Under the pieces are notes generated by a model, which had not been told where the DNA came from, made no database searches, and saw only the letters and a list, made by a program, of their open reading frames with translations. Both the position numbers and the translations under genes were made by a program. A DNA stretch of 64,000 bases, taken from assembly GCF_001028625.1 (NCBI RefSeq), contig NZ_CP011805.1, positions 124,001-188,000 of the forward strand. Reading direction: 5' to 3'. This DNA comes from Pelagerythrobacter marensis. GTDB taxonomy: Bacteria; Pseudomonadota; Alphaproteobacteria; Sphingomonadales; Sphingomonadaceae. Below are positions 45,127-53,695 of this stretch, in pieces; the stretch's first letter is position 1; each line of letters starts with the position of its first letter.

Positions 45127-46593
45127 CTAGAACAGTCCCGGCGTCTCGCGCTGGGCGGGTGTGGGTCGATCGGGCTGGAGCACTTCGCGCTGGGCGGTGA
45201 TCGACCGGCCGGTGGCCCCACTCTGCGCCGCGGTGGCATCGCGGCCGCTGATCGCGCTGCACACGCCAGCTCCACCGCGCAGAAATGCCAGGGCCTGTGC
45301 GATCGAAGCTTCCCCGGGATCGCCCAGCGGTGTCAGGATGTCGTCGGTCGCGCGGCATGTCACCGGGACTACGCTAGCCAGCCCGGTGAAATACTCGCCC
45401 TGGCCATCGGCATTGTCGGTCTTGAATGTGACCGCCCGCAGCCGATCGTCGCAATTGCGGCGATCGAAGCCATACTGGCCGACCGGTTTGCCGTAGGTGT
45501 TCGTTCCCACCAGTGCCATGTCGGTGCCGAGATAAGGGGTAAAAGCATTGGTGACGAGTTCGCTGGCCGAAGCAGTCCCGCCAGTACCGATGAACGCGAT
45601 TTTCGTCGGGGCGATCGCCTGGTTCTGAGCGCCAAAGAGGCGAGTTTCGTTCTCGCTCGACTTCGAAGGCCGCAGCGTGGTGCGACTGAAGACCTGACCG
45701 ACGTGGCCACGGCCCATCAGGTCGCCCATCAGCTCCGCAATTTCCACCAGACCGCCGCCATTGTACCGGAAATCGACGATCACCTCGGTCACGCCCTGTG
45801 CCTGGAAATTGGCAAACGCCTCGCGCAAGTCGGCTTCGGCCGGGCCGATAAAGGTCCGTAGATTGATATAGCCGACTTTCTTGCCGCCATCGTTGAGGAT
45901 CCTGGCGCCATAGCGGTCCGATACCGGGTCGAGAGCGTGTTCGGTCTTTGTCACCGTGATCTGGCGCTCCGTGCCGCCGGCCTCGCGGATACGGAACACG
46001 CGCTGGACGCCGGGGTCCGACGGCCCGAGCGCATTGACCACCGCCTGCGGTCCACCCGAAACCATCAGGTCCGATATGTTCTGCAGGGTCGAGGCACTGG
46101 TGCCGACCGCCAGCAGTTCGACACCGCGGTCGAGACCCTGCGGGACCCCGGGGCCTTCCTCGAACCCTTCGATCACGAACACCCGGTTGCTGCCGGTATC
46201 GTACCCCAGCCTGATCCCGAAACCCGCATTGGAGCCGGAATTGTAGTAAGCCTTTTCCTCGGCGATCGAGGTGATGTAGGTGAAATACCGGTCCTTCAAC
46301 TGTGCGCGGGCCGGGGCAACGAGCGCGTCGATGTACGATTGCAGATCGGTATGGTCGGCCTTGTTCACGCCGGTCGCGATCAGGTCGGGGAACAGGTACC
46401 ATTCATCGAGCACGGCACGAACGAAATCCTGCCGGGCCGACAGCGAGCATTCGGAAGTGCCTGAAGTCGGGGTAGGCGTGGGATTGCCGCTGGTCGGTCC
46501 GCCGCTGCCGGAATCGTTGCGACCCCCACCCCCGCCACAGGCGACAAGCGAGCTTGCCAAAACGATGCTGAGTGCAGTGCGACCTCGACCCAT
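45127..46593 (-). CDS. S41-family serine protease, lipoprotein
   Basis: 488 residues with a lipoprotein signal (VLASSLVACGGGGG) and a Gly/Pro/Thr linker. A PDZ-like part and the C-terminal processing-protease core follow: VIVDFRYNGGGLVEIAELMGD, the catalytic Ser in GTGGTASASELVTNAF and the Lys in NTYGKPVGQYGF. It probably acts at the cell envelope. The C-terminus has a low-complexity RPTPAQRETPGLF tail. Confidence 0.9.
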   Translation of the reverse strand: MGRGRTALSIVLASSLVACGGGGGRNDSGSGGPTSGNPTPTPTSGTSECSLSARQDFVRAVLDEWYLFPDLIATGVNKADHTDLQSYIDALVAPARAQLKDRYFTYITSIAEEKAYYNSGSNAGFGIRLGYDTGSNRVFVIEGFEEGPGVPQGLDRGVELLAVGTSASTLQNISDLMVSGGPQAVVNALGPSDPGVQRVFRIREAGGTERQITVTKTEHALDPVSDRYGARILNDGGKKVGYINLRTFIGPAEADLREAFANFQAQGVTEVIVDFRYNGGGLVEIAELMGDLMGRGHVGQVFSRTTLRPSKSSENETRLFGAQNQAIAPTKIAFIGTGGTASASELVTNAFTPYLGTDMALVGTNTYGKPVGQYGFDRRNCDDRLRAVTFKTDNADGQGEYFTGLASVVPVTCRATDDILTPLGDPGEASIAQALAFLRGGAGVCSAISGRDATAAQSGATGRSITAQREVLQPDRPTPAQRETPGLF

Positions 46594-46837
46594 TGTCGTC
46601 CTCCCGTCAGCCCCTTGGCATGCGGCAGGGGCGGTCTGTGGGAAGCAGGATGCCCGCCCCGGGCGACCGGTGCAAGCTGGCTGAGCAGTGTAAACTGCGA
46701 ATATTACATGAGTTTAACGCCCAATCGGCTGAAAATGAGGCTCTGATCGGTGGAAAACCTCGTATTTACGCCTTACCGCTCTCGCGGGACCGGGCGGTTG
46801 CCCCTAGGTTGTTCCGTCTGAAACAACAGGAGTTCCA

Positions 46838-47443
46838 ATGTCGAGTACCGTTCCGTCCTGGCTTGCTGGAGCGCTCAAGGGCTCGGGTCCGGGCGATGGG
46901 CGGCTGACGGTCGCGCATCTGGGGGACGAGCGCATGTTGGCGCGCGGCGGGTTTGCGCTGTCCAGTCCGGCATTTGCCGATGGCGATGAACTCGATCCCT
47001 GCTTTACTGCGGATGAGGAGGATGCCGTGGCGCCCCCTCTCGAATGGACCGCTCCGCCGCCGGGCACGCAGGAACTCGTGCTGGTGGTCGAAGATGCGGA
47101 TACGGCGGGTGACTCTCCGTCGTGCCATTGGCTCGTGTGGGGGTTGCCTGGTCAGCGGGGCAAGCTGCTGGAAGGCGAAGTGCCGCCGCGGGTCGGCAAG
47201 AATTCGCATCGCAATTCCGAATGGCTTCTGCCGGAGCCGCCGCGGGAAGACGACGCGCACCGTTATGTATTTCAGCTATTCGCCCTCGATCTGCCACTGA
47301 CGCTCATGCCCGGGGCAGAGCGTGAGGATCTGATCGCGGCGATGAAGAACCACGTCACCGCGGTCGCCGTGTTGACGGGAAAGTACCAGCGCCAGCCGGA
47401 GGATGCAGGGGAAGGCGCTTGGGACGAAGACGATTCTGTGTAA
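46838..47443 (+). CDS. PEBP/YbhB-family (Raf kinase inhibitor-like) protein
   Basis: 201 residues with the family features PPLEWTAPPPGTQELVLVVEDADTAG, then SCHWLVWGLPG and KNSHRNSEWLLPEPPREDDAHRYVFQLFALD. These match the ligand-binding fold of YbhB/YbcL. An N-terminal extension of about 50 residues precedes the domain. The physiological role is unknown. About 245 bases of non-coding, relatively AT-rich sequence lie upstream. Confidence 0.88.
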   Translation: MSSTVPSWLAGALKGSGPGDGRLTVAHLGDERMLARGGFALSSPAFADGDELDPCFTADEEDAVAPPLEWTAPPPGTQELVLVVEDADTAGDSPSCHWLVWGLPGQRGKLLEGEVPPRVGKNSHRNSEWLLPEPPREDDAHRYVFQLFALDLPLTLMPGAEREDLIAAMKNHVTAVAVLTGKYQRQPEDAGEGAWDEDDSV

Positions 47444-47476
47444 CCAGCAACAAGCCAAGAAGGAAAGGACCTTAAA

Positions 47477-47728
47477 ATGGCTGGCAAGAACAATGCACTG
47501 CAGAAGCCGGTGAACCTCTCATCGGACCTTGAGAATGTCGTGGGCAAGGGGCCGATGACCCGCGCTCAGGTCACGTCCAAGGTGTGGGAATACATCAAGG
47601 GCAACAACCTGCAGGATTCGCAGGACAAGCGGATGATCAATCCCGACGCCAAGCTGGGCGCCGTGATCGGCACTGCGCAGATCTCGATGTTCAAGATGAC
47701 GGCTGCGGTGTCCAAGCACCTCACCTGA
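47477..47728 (+). CDS. SWIB/MDM2-domain protein
   Basis: 83 residues forming a single SWIB fold: VGKGPMTRAQVTSKVWEYIKGNNLQDSQDKRMINPDAKL. SWIB proteins are best known from chromatin remodelling, and small bacterial versions are common in this group with no assigned role. A GGAAAGG site precedes the ATG and a strong hairpin follows. Confidence 0.93.
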   Translation: MAGKNNALQKPVNLSSDLENVVGKGPMTRAQVTSKVWEYIKGNNLQDSQDKRMINPDAKLGAVIGTAQISMFKMTAAVSKHLT

Positions 47729-47738
47729 TTGTGATCCG

Positions 47739-47772
47739 CCGGCGGCGTCGCGCCTGTCGCTGACGCCGCCGG
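47739..47772 (+). terminator. Hairpin after the SWIB gene
   Basis: A perfect 11-bp stem CCGGCGGCGTC (47739-47749) with GACGCCGCCGG (47762-47772) starts eleven bases after the stop codon. There is no T-run; it is a candidate terminator or transcript stabiliser. Confidence 0.5.
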
Positions 47773-47896
47773 ATACGGCGCGGGGCATGGACCCTGCGCG
47801 AACTTTGCGCTCGGCGGCGGCAAGATCGCCGGACAGGCGTTGTTGCCGATGATGTCCGGGACCGCTCCCGGCGCTCGACGAAGGTTTCTGGGGCCT

Positions 47897-48700
47897 ATGA
47901 CAATCCGAACCGGCATCGGCGGATGGACGTACCCCGATTGGCGCGGCGGGATGTTCTATCCCAAGGGGCTGCGCCAGGCAGACGAGCTTTCCTACGCCGC
48001 ACAACGGCTCGGCGCGATCGAGATCAACGGCACGTTCTATCGTCTGCAAAAGCCGGAAAGCTTTGCCAAATGGCGCGATGACACCCCACCGGGGTTCGTC
48101 TTCGCATTGAAGGGTTCGCGCTTCGTCACGAACCGCAAGGATCTGTCGCAGGCCGGCGAATCCATCGATAAATTCGTGGGGCAGGGCATCGCCGAACTGG
48201 GCGACAGGCTCGGCCCGATCCTGTGGCAACTTGCCAAGACCAAACGGTTCGAACGCGACGAGATGGCGGCGTTTCTGGCGCTGTTGCCACCCGAAGTCGC
48301 CGGCCTGCCGCTGCGCCACGCGATCGAAGCGGGGCACGAGAGTTTCGCCTGCCCGGAATTTGTGGAGCTTGCGCGTAAAGCGAGGGTCGCCATCGTCTGG
48401 TCCGAGGATGATGGCCGCGTGCCGATCGCCGACCGGACCGCCGGCTTCGCCTATCTTCGGTGCCAGAAGATGCAACCGGAGTGCGAGACCGGATACGACC
48501 GGGCGGATCTGGATCGGATAGCGGGGATGTGCCGTGCGTGGTCGGGCGGTTCCGCGCCGCAGGGCCTGGCGTATGCCGCGGAACCGACCGACAGCCAGGA
48601 CTATGGCGGAGATGTCTTCGCCTTCATGATCAACGGCGCGAAGGAACGCGCGCCGGCGGCCGCGATGGCGCTCGCCGAAATACTGGAGGGATTGCAATGA
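47897..48700 (+). CDS. DUF72-family TIM-barrel protein
   Basis: 267 residues with the family start TIRTGIGGWTYPDWRGGMFYP, the ...YAAQRLGAIEINGTFYRLQ strand and LPLRHAIEAGHESF. DUF72 proteins are TIM barrels of unknown activity. ATG 47897 gives the conserved N-terminus. The stop overlaps the dipeptidase start by four bases (ATGA). Confidence 0.9.
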   Translation: MTIRTGIGGWTYPDWRGGMFYPKGLRQADELSYAAQRLGAIEINGTFYRLQKPESFAKWRDDTPPGFVFALKGSRFVTNRKDLSQAGESIDKFVGQGIAELGDRLGPILWQLAKTKRFERDEMAAFLALLPPEVAGLPLRHAIEAGHESFACPEFVELARKARVAIVWSEDDGRVPIADRTAGFAYLRCQKMQPECETGYDRADLDRIAGMCRAWSGGSAPQGLAYAAEPTDSQDYGGDVFAFMINGAKERAPAAAMALAEILEGLQ

Positions 48701-49971
48701 GAATACCGTCGTCGCTGCCGCTGTGCGCGTTGATCCTGGCATTGGCGGGGGCGATCCCCACCGGCGCAGTGGCCCAGACGCCCGAACAGGTGGCGGAGGC
48801 TGCGCTGGATGCCGCGCCGGTGTTCGACGGTCATAACGACGTCCCCATTCAGCTGCGGTCACGCTGGCGCAACATGATCGGCGATTTCGATTTCGTCGAT
48901 ACGACAGATACCGGCAGCGACCACGCGGATGGCCGCACGATGCACACCGACCTGACGCGCCTGCGCGAGGGGAAAGTCGGGGCGCAGTTCTGGTCGGTTT
49001 ATGTATCGGCGGCAATGGACGAGCCGGAAGCGGTGCAGGCGACGATCGAACAGATCGACGTGACCCGCCGCCTGATCGACCGCTATCCCGACCGGCTCGC
49101 GCTCGCGCTGACGGCCGAGGATGTCGAACGCGCGGTGAAGGAGGGCAAGATCGCCTCGCTGATGGGGATGGAAGGCGGCCACTCGATCGGATCGAGCCTG
49201 GCCGTTCTGCGCCAGATGCACGCTATTGGCGCGCGCTATCTGACGCTCACCCATTCGCGCAACACGCCCTGGGCCGACAGCGCGACCGACGATCCCGAAC
49301 ATGACGGATTGACCGACTTCGGCCGGCAGGTCGTGCGCGAGATGAACCGGCTCGGCATGCTCGTCGATCTCAGCCATGTGAGCGAAGCGACAATGGCCGA
49401 CACGCTGGACGTCGCCGTCGCGCCGGTGATCTTCAGCCATTCGGGCGCACAGGCGGTCAACGGCCATTCGCGCAATGTGCCCGATACGATCCTGCGCCGC
49501 CTGCCGGAGAACGGCGGGGTGGTCATGGTCGTCGGCCTGCCCGGTTATCTCAGCGAAGATATGCGTCAGTGGAACGCCCGGCGTCAGGCGGAGAAGGCGC
49601 GGCTTCAGTCGCTGTGGCAGGGGCGGCCCGACATGGCCGCCTCGGCGCTGGGCGAATGGGACGCGGCCAACCCCGCGCCGTCGGCGACCATCGCCGACAT
49701 GGCGGACCATATCGATCACGTCCGCGACGTCGCCGGGATCGATTACATCGGGATCGGGGGCGATTACGACGGAATGCCGACGGGGCCCGTGGGTATGGAA
49801 GACGTAACGGGCTATCCCGCGCTGTTCGTGGAGCTGGCACGCCGCGGCTATAGCCAGGCCGATCTCGAAAAGATCGCGATGGGCAATGTTCTGCGAGTCA
49901 TGCGTGCGGCAGAAGCCGTCGCGGCGCAGCAGGCGAACATGCCGCCGATCGAAACGCCGGTGCCCGAATAG
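48697..49971 (+). CDS. M19-family membrane dipeptidase (exported)
   Basis: A 424-residue zinc dipeptidase with a signal peptide (LCALILALAGAIPTGAVAQ). Metal ligands are visible in order: VFDGHNDVP, GMEGGHSIG, LTHSRNTPWADSATD and VIFSHSGAQAVN, with the late GIGGDYDGMP region. It cleaves dipeptides, probably in the periplasm. It is coupled to the DUF72 gene. Confidence 0.93.
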   Translation: MRIPSSLPLCALILALAGAIPTGAVAQTPEQVAEAALDAAPVFDGHNDVPIQLRSRWRNMIGDFDFVDTTDTGSDHADGRTMHTDLTRLREGKVGAQFWSVYVSAAMDEPEAVQATIEQIDVTRRLIDRYPDRLALALTAEDVERAVKEGKIASLMGMEGGHSIGSSLAVLRQMHAIGARYLTLTHSRNTPWADSATDDPEHDGLTDFGRQVVREMNRLGMLVDLSHVSEATMADTLDVAVAPVIFSHSGAQAVNGHSRNVPDTILRRLPENGGVVMVVGLPGYLSEDMRQWNARRQAEKARLQSLWQGRPDMAASALGEWDAANPAPSATIADMADHIDHVRDVAGIDYIGIGGDYDGMPTGPVGMEDVTGYPALFVELARRGYSQADLEKIAMGNVLRVMRAAEAVAAQQANMPPIETPVPE

Positions 49972-49995
49972 CGTCAGCCTGCGGGACGGGTCCGG

Positions 49996-50184
49996 TCAGT
50001 CGTCCGATTTCTTGTCGGGCAAACCTTCGCGATCGGTTTCGGCCAGATCCTCCAGTTCGCTTTCGCTCATCGAATCGTACATCTGTTTCGATGCGCCCTG
50101 GAGATCGGAAACGTCGGTGTCACCGCGCTTGGCGGAAAGCGCGGCACCGGCTGCCTGTTGCTGAGCTTTCGATTGTGCGGGCAT
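49996..50184 (-). CDS. DUF3008-family small protein
   Basis: 62 residues: MPAQSKAQQQAAGAALSAKRGDTDVSDLQGASKQMYDSMSESELEDLAETDREGLPDKK, which matches the short DUF3008 pattern throughout. Function unknown. An alternative start 30 bases upstream is less typical. Confidence 0.88.
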   Translation of the reverse strand: MPAQSKAQQQAAGAALSAKRGDTDVSDLQGASKQMYDSMSESELEDLAETDREGLPDKKSDD

Positions 50185-50232
50185 GATGAAATCCTTTCCT
50201 CTGTCCGCCGGCACGCACAGGTGCCCGGCAGT

Positions 50233-50514
50233 TCAGGTGCCGACGCGGCCAGGCTCGTCTGCGGGGCTGTCGCCGCCTTCCGCAGCGCCTTCGATATCTT
50301 CGAAGCGGTCATCGACGATGCTGTCGGTGGCGGTGTCGCGTTCCGACGCCTCGATCCGTCCGCTGGCGGTGGCTTCGCTCTCGGCCTCGCCCTGAGTCAG
50401 CGCACCGGTCACCCAGATGACGGTCAGGGCCGCGATTGCCAGAAACGTGCCGACGATCAGGACCCAGCGCACGACGCCTTCCTTGGAACCACCGCTTGCT
50501 TCGGTCTCGTTCAT
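50233..50514 (-). CDS. Small single-pass membrane protein
   Basis: 93 residues starting MNETEASGGSKEGVV after an AGAGG site. One membrane helix (WVLIVGTFLAIAALTVIWVTGAL) is followed by a strongly acidic tail. No family recognised. Earlier in-frame Met codons (50541, 50577) lack a ribosome binding site. Confidence 0.6.
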   Translation of the reverse strand: MNETEASGGSKEGVVRWVLIVGTFLAIAALTVIWVTGALTQGEAESEATASGRIEASERDTATDSIVDDRFEDIEGAAEGGDSPADEPGRVGT

Positions 50515-50632
50515 GTGAACCTCTTCGCCCTGTCGTTCCATCGTTCCTGCTCCCGTAAAGCGACCCTGATGGGCCATTTACGTTCGGCGGGGGCGAATGT
50601 TCCTGTTCCGTGCGGGCGGTTAGCGGAGGCGG

Positions 50633-51454
50633 CTAGTCGCGAAGCAGTTCGTTGATCCCGGTTTTCGCGCGCGTCTGGGCATCGACCGTCTTGACGATCA
50701 CCGCGCAGGCGAGCGAGGGCCCGCCCGCCGGATCGGGCAGCGTGCCGGGCACGACGACAGAGTAGGGCGGGATCGCGCCGCGGGTGATGGCCCCGGTGGC
50801 GCGATCGACGATCTTGGTCGACTGGGTGATGAAAACGCCCATCGCCACCACGCTGCCTTCGCCGACGATCACCCCCTCGACGATTTCGGAGCGCGCGCCG
50901 ATGAAGCAGTTGTCGCCGATGATGGTCGGGTTGGCCTGCAGCGGTTCCAGCACGCCGCCGATCCCGGCCCCGGCGGAAATATGGCAGTTGGAGCCGACCT
51001 GGGCGCAGCTTCCGACCGAAGCCCAGGTGTCCACCATCGTCCCGTCGCCGACATAGGCCCCGATGTTGACGAAACTGGGCATCAGCACCACGCCCTTGCC
51101 GATATGGCTGCCGCGGCGGACGATCGCGCCCGGAACCACGCGGAAGCCGCCGGCGGCAAAGCGGGCTTCGTCCCAGCCATCGAACTTGCTCGGCACCTTG
51201 TCGTAGGCGGGGGCGCCCACGGCGCCGTCGATCACGGCGTTGTCGCGCAGACGGAAGCTGAGCAGCACCGCCTTCTTCAGCCACTGGTTGACCTTCCATC
51301 CGCCCGCGCCGTCGGGTTCGGCAACCCGCGCCCGACCGCTGTCGATCAGCTCGATCGCCGCTTCCACCTGCTCGCGAATTTCAACCGACTGCGGGCTGAC
51401 TTCGGCGCGGTTTTCCCAGGCGGCTTCGATGGCGGATTCGAGTTCGGCGGACAT
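50633..51454 (-). CDS. dapD: 2,3,4,5-tetrahydropyridine-2,6-dicarboxylate N-succinyltransferase
   Basis: A lysine/diaminopimelate pathway enzyme. The 273-residue protein has a helical N-terminal domain and a left-handed beta-helix made of hexapeptide repeats (VVPGAIVRRGSHIGKGVVLMPSFVNIGAYVGDGTMVDTWASVGSCAQVG). DapD motifs GGVLEPLQANPTIIGDNCFIGARSEIVEGVIV and the end region TRAKTGINELLRD are present. Confidence 0.95.
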   Translation of the reverse strand: MSAELESAIEAAWENRAEVSPQSVEIREQVEAAIELIDSGRARVAEPDGAGGWKVNQWLKKAVLLSFRLRDNAVIDGAVGAPAYDKVPSKFDGWDEARFAAGGFRVVPGAIVRRGSHIGKGVVLMPSFVNIGAYVGDGTMVDTWASVGSCAQVGSNCHISAGAGIGGVLEPLQANPTIIGDNCFIGARSEIVEGVIVGEGSVVAMGVFITQSTKIVDRATGAITRGAIPPYSVVVPGTLPDPAGGPSLACAVIVKTVDAQTRAKTGINELLRD

Positions 51455-51521
51455 GGTGGCGCTCCGGTGATGTGAAAGTCGCCCCGGCTGCTAGCGGCCC
51501 CATGCCGATGCGGCAAGAAAG

Positions 51522-52607
51522 CTAATCTAGCCCCGCTGCCTGCGCGAACTGATAGGCGCGGTCCACCAGCGGCCCGACCCGCTCCGACATCGTCTTTGCA
51601 TGGGCCGAAGATGCCGTGCCGTCGATCACCCGCTTCTTGATCCCCTGCATGATCCCGGCGAGGCGGAACAGGTTGTAGGCGAAATACCAGTCCATCGGCG
51701 GAACCGGATATCCAGTGCGCGCGACATAGCGTTCGACCGCATCCTCCACCGAGGGAATGCCGAGCGCCTTGAGATCGAGACCCTCCAGCCCTGCGCGGCC
51801 ATCGGCCGGGCTGAACCAGTTGAGCATCAGATAGGCGAAGTCCGCAATCGGATCGCCCAGCGTCGAAAGCTCCCAGTCCAGCACCGCGATCACGCGGTTT
51901 TCCGTCTTGTGGAAGATCATGTTGTCGAGCCGGTAGTCGCCGTGCACCACGCTCGATTCGTGCTGCGGCGGCACAGTTTCGGGCAGCCATTCGATCAACC
52001 GTTCCATCTGCGGCATATGTTCGGTTTCGGACAGGCGGTATTGTTTGGCCCAGCGGGCGATCTGGCGGGCGCAGTAATCGTTCGGCTTGCCGAAATCGCC
52101 CATTCCGATCGCCTGCGGGTCCTTCAGATGAAGGTCCGCGATCGTGTCGATCATCGCGTGGTAGATCTCTCGGCGCTGATCGGGCGAACTGTCCGGCAGG
52201 GCACCGTTCCACAGCGACCGGCCATCGGCCAGGTCCATGACGAAGAACTTCGACCCGATCACTTCGGGATCTTCGCACAGGCCGTAAGTCTTCGGGACCG
52301 GAAAGCCGGTGGGGCCGAGCGCGGACATCGCCTTGTGTTCGCGGTCGACCGCATGGGCGCTGGGCAGCAGCTTGCCGAATGGTTGGCGGCGCAGGACATA
52401 GGCGCGCTGCGGGGTATCGACCCGATAGGTGGGGTTCGATTGCCCGCCCTTGAACTTCGACAGCGTGATCGGCCCGGCGAACCCTTCCACGTTGGCATCC
52501 ATCCAGGCGGTGAGCGCGCCTTCGTCCAGCCTGTCGCGGTCGGGCACGTCGATCGTGCCGACCATTTCCTTCTCGTAATCGATCGAGCTGTTGGAATTGT
52601 CTGTCAT
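51522..52607 (-). CDS. APH-type phosphotransferase (ACAD10/11- or LvaA-like)
   Basis: 361 residues of the aminoglycoside-phosphotransferase fold: FKGGQSNPTYRVDTPQRAYVLRR, the catalytic loop VVHGDYRLDNMIFH and the metal-binding IAVLDWELSTLGDPIADFAYL. Members fused or adjacent to acyl-CoA dehydrogenases (mammalian ACAD10/11, Pseudomonas LvaA) phosphorylate 4-hydroxyacyl-CoAs. Here it follows an alcohol dehydrogenase and an acyl-CoA dehydrogenase in one coupled operon (TGATG junctions), so the same role is plausible. Open sequence upstream of 52607 is a shadow of the dehydrogenase. Confidence 0.85.
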   Translation of the reverse strand: MTDNSNSSIDYEKEMVGTIDVPDRDRLDEGALTAWMDANVEGFAGPITLSKFKGGQSNPTYRVDTPQRAYVLRRQPFGKLLPSAHAVDREHKAMSALGPTGFPVPKTYGLCEDPEVIGSKFFVMDLADGRSLWNGALPDSSPDQRREIYHAMIDTIADLHLKDPQAIGMGDFGKPNDYCARQIARWAKQYRLSETEHMPQMERLIEWLPETVPPQHESSVVHGDYRLDNMIFHKTENRVIAVLDWELSTLGDPIADFAYLMLNWFSPADGRAGLEGLDLKALGIPSVEDAVERYVARTGYPVPPMDWYFAYNLFRLAGIMQGIKKRVIDGTASSAHAKTMSERVGPLVDRAYQFAQAAGLD

Positions 52608-53695
52608 CAGTCGAACACTATCACGCTGCGCGCGCTGTGGCCGGCGCGCATCTTGTCGAAACCGTCGTTGATCTGTTCCAGCGAAATACGCTCCGCAATG
52701 ATCGTGTCGAGATCGAGCAGGCCGCGCATGTAGAAATCCACCAGTCGGGGCAGATCGACGGGGAAATGGTTCATCCCCATGATCGCGCCCTGCAGCTTCT
52801 TGCCCGAGAGCAGATCCATCGCGCCCAGGCCGACCTTGCAGTCGAGCGGCATCATGCCCAGCACGGTGGCGGTTCCGCCGCGGCGCAGGACCTTGACCGC
52901 CAGATCGGCGCTGGCCTGCCGGCCGACCGCCTCGATCGCGTGATCGACGCCGCCACCGGAAATGCGCACGATCTGTTCCACCGCATCGTCTGCCAGGGAA
53001 TCGACGGTGTGGGTCGCGCCGAGCGTTTCGGCCAGCGCGCGCTTTTCGGGCAGGGGATCGACCGCGATGACTTTGCCCGCGCCGGCGATCTTCGCCGCGT
53101 TCACCGTGGCCAGCCCCACGCCGCCGCAGCCGATGACAGCCACGGTTTCGCCGGGGACCAGCTTGCAGGCGTTGAAGATCGCGCCGGCACCGGTCGTCAC
53201 CGCGCAGCCGATCACCGCCGCGCGATCGAGCGGCATCGCCTTGTCGATCGCGACGCAGGCATGTTCGTGGATCAGCATCTGCTCGGCAAAGGCGGACAGG
53301 TTGAGAAGCTGCATCACGGGGCTGCCGTCGCCGCGCGTCAGCCGGGGCGCTTCGGTCTGCGCGCGGCGCGTATCGCCGCCCAGGCACAGCGCCATGCGCC
53401 CGGTCACGCAGAATTCGCAGTGGCCGCAAAAGGCGCTGAGGCAGGTGACCACGTGATCGCCCGGCTTGACCGTCTTCACCTCGCTGCCGACCGCGCGGAC
53501 CACGCCCGCTGCCTCGTGTCCGGGGACCAGCGGCAGGGGGTGGGGATAGGCGCCGTCGATGAAGTGCAGGTCCGAATGGCACAGGCCGCAGGCCCGGGTG
53601 TCGATCAGAACCTCGTGGGCCTGCGGCTCGGCCACCTCGATCTCCCCGATGACGAGGCCGTCACCGGGCTTTTCCAGGATCGCTGCCTTTGCCAT
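52607..53695 (-). CDS. Zinc-dependent alcohol dehydrogenase
   Basis: A 362-residue medium-chain dehydrogenase. Catalytic zinc ligands are in RACGLCHSDLHFIDG and VPGHEAAG, the structural zinc site in CGHCEFCVTGRMALC, and the NAD-binding loop in VAVIGCGGVGLATVNAAKIAGA. The substrate is an alcohol or hydroxy-acyl compound, unknown. It is middle gene of the acyl-CoA dehydrogenase/kinase operon, joined to both neighbours by overlapping TGATG. Confidence 0.93.
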   Translation of the reverse strand: MAKAAILEKPGDGLVIGEIEVAEPQAHEVLIDTRACGLCHSDLHFIDGAYPHPLPLVPGHEAAGVVRAVGSEVKTVKPGDHVVTCLSAFCGHCEFCVTGRMALCLGGDTRRAQTEAPRLTRGDGSPVMQLLNLSAFAEQMLIHEHACVAIDKAMPLDRAAVIGCAVTTGAGAIFNACKLVPGETVAVIGCGGVGLATVNAAKIAGAGKVIAVDPLPEKRALAETLGATHTVDSLADDAVEQIVRISGGGVDHAIEAVGRQASADLAVKVLRRGGTATVLGMMPLDCKVGLGAMDLLSGKKLQGAIMGMNHFPVDLPRLVDFYMRGLLDLDTIIAERISLEQINDGFDKMRAGHSARSVIVFD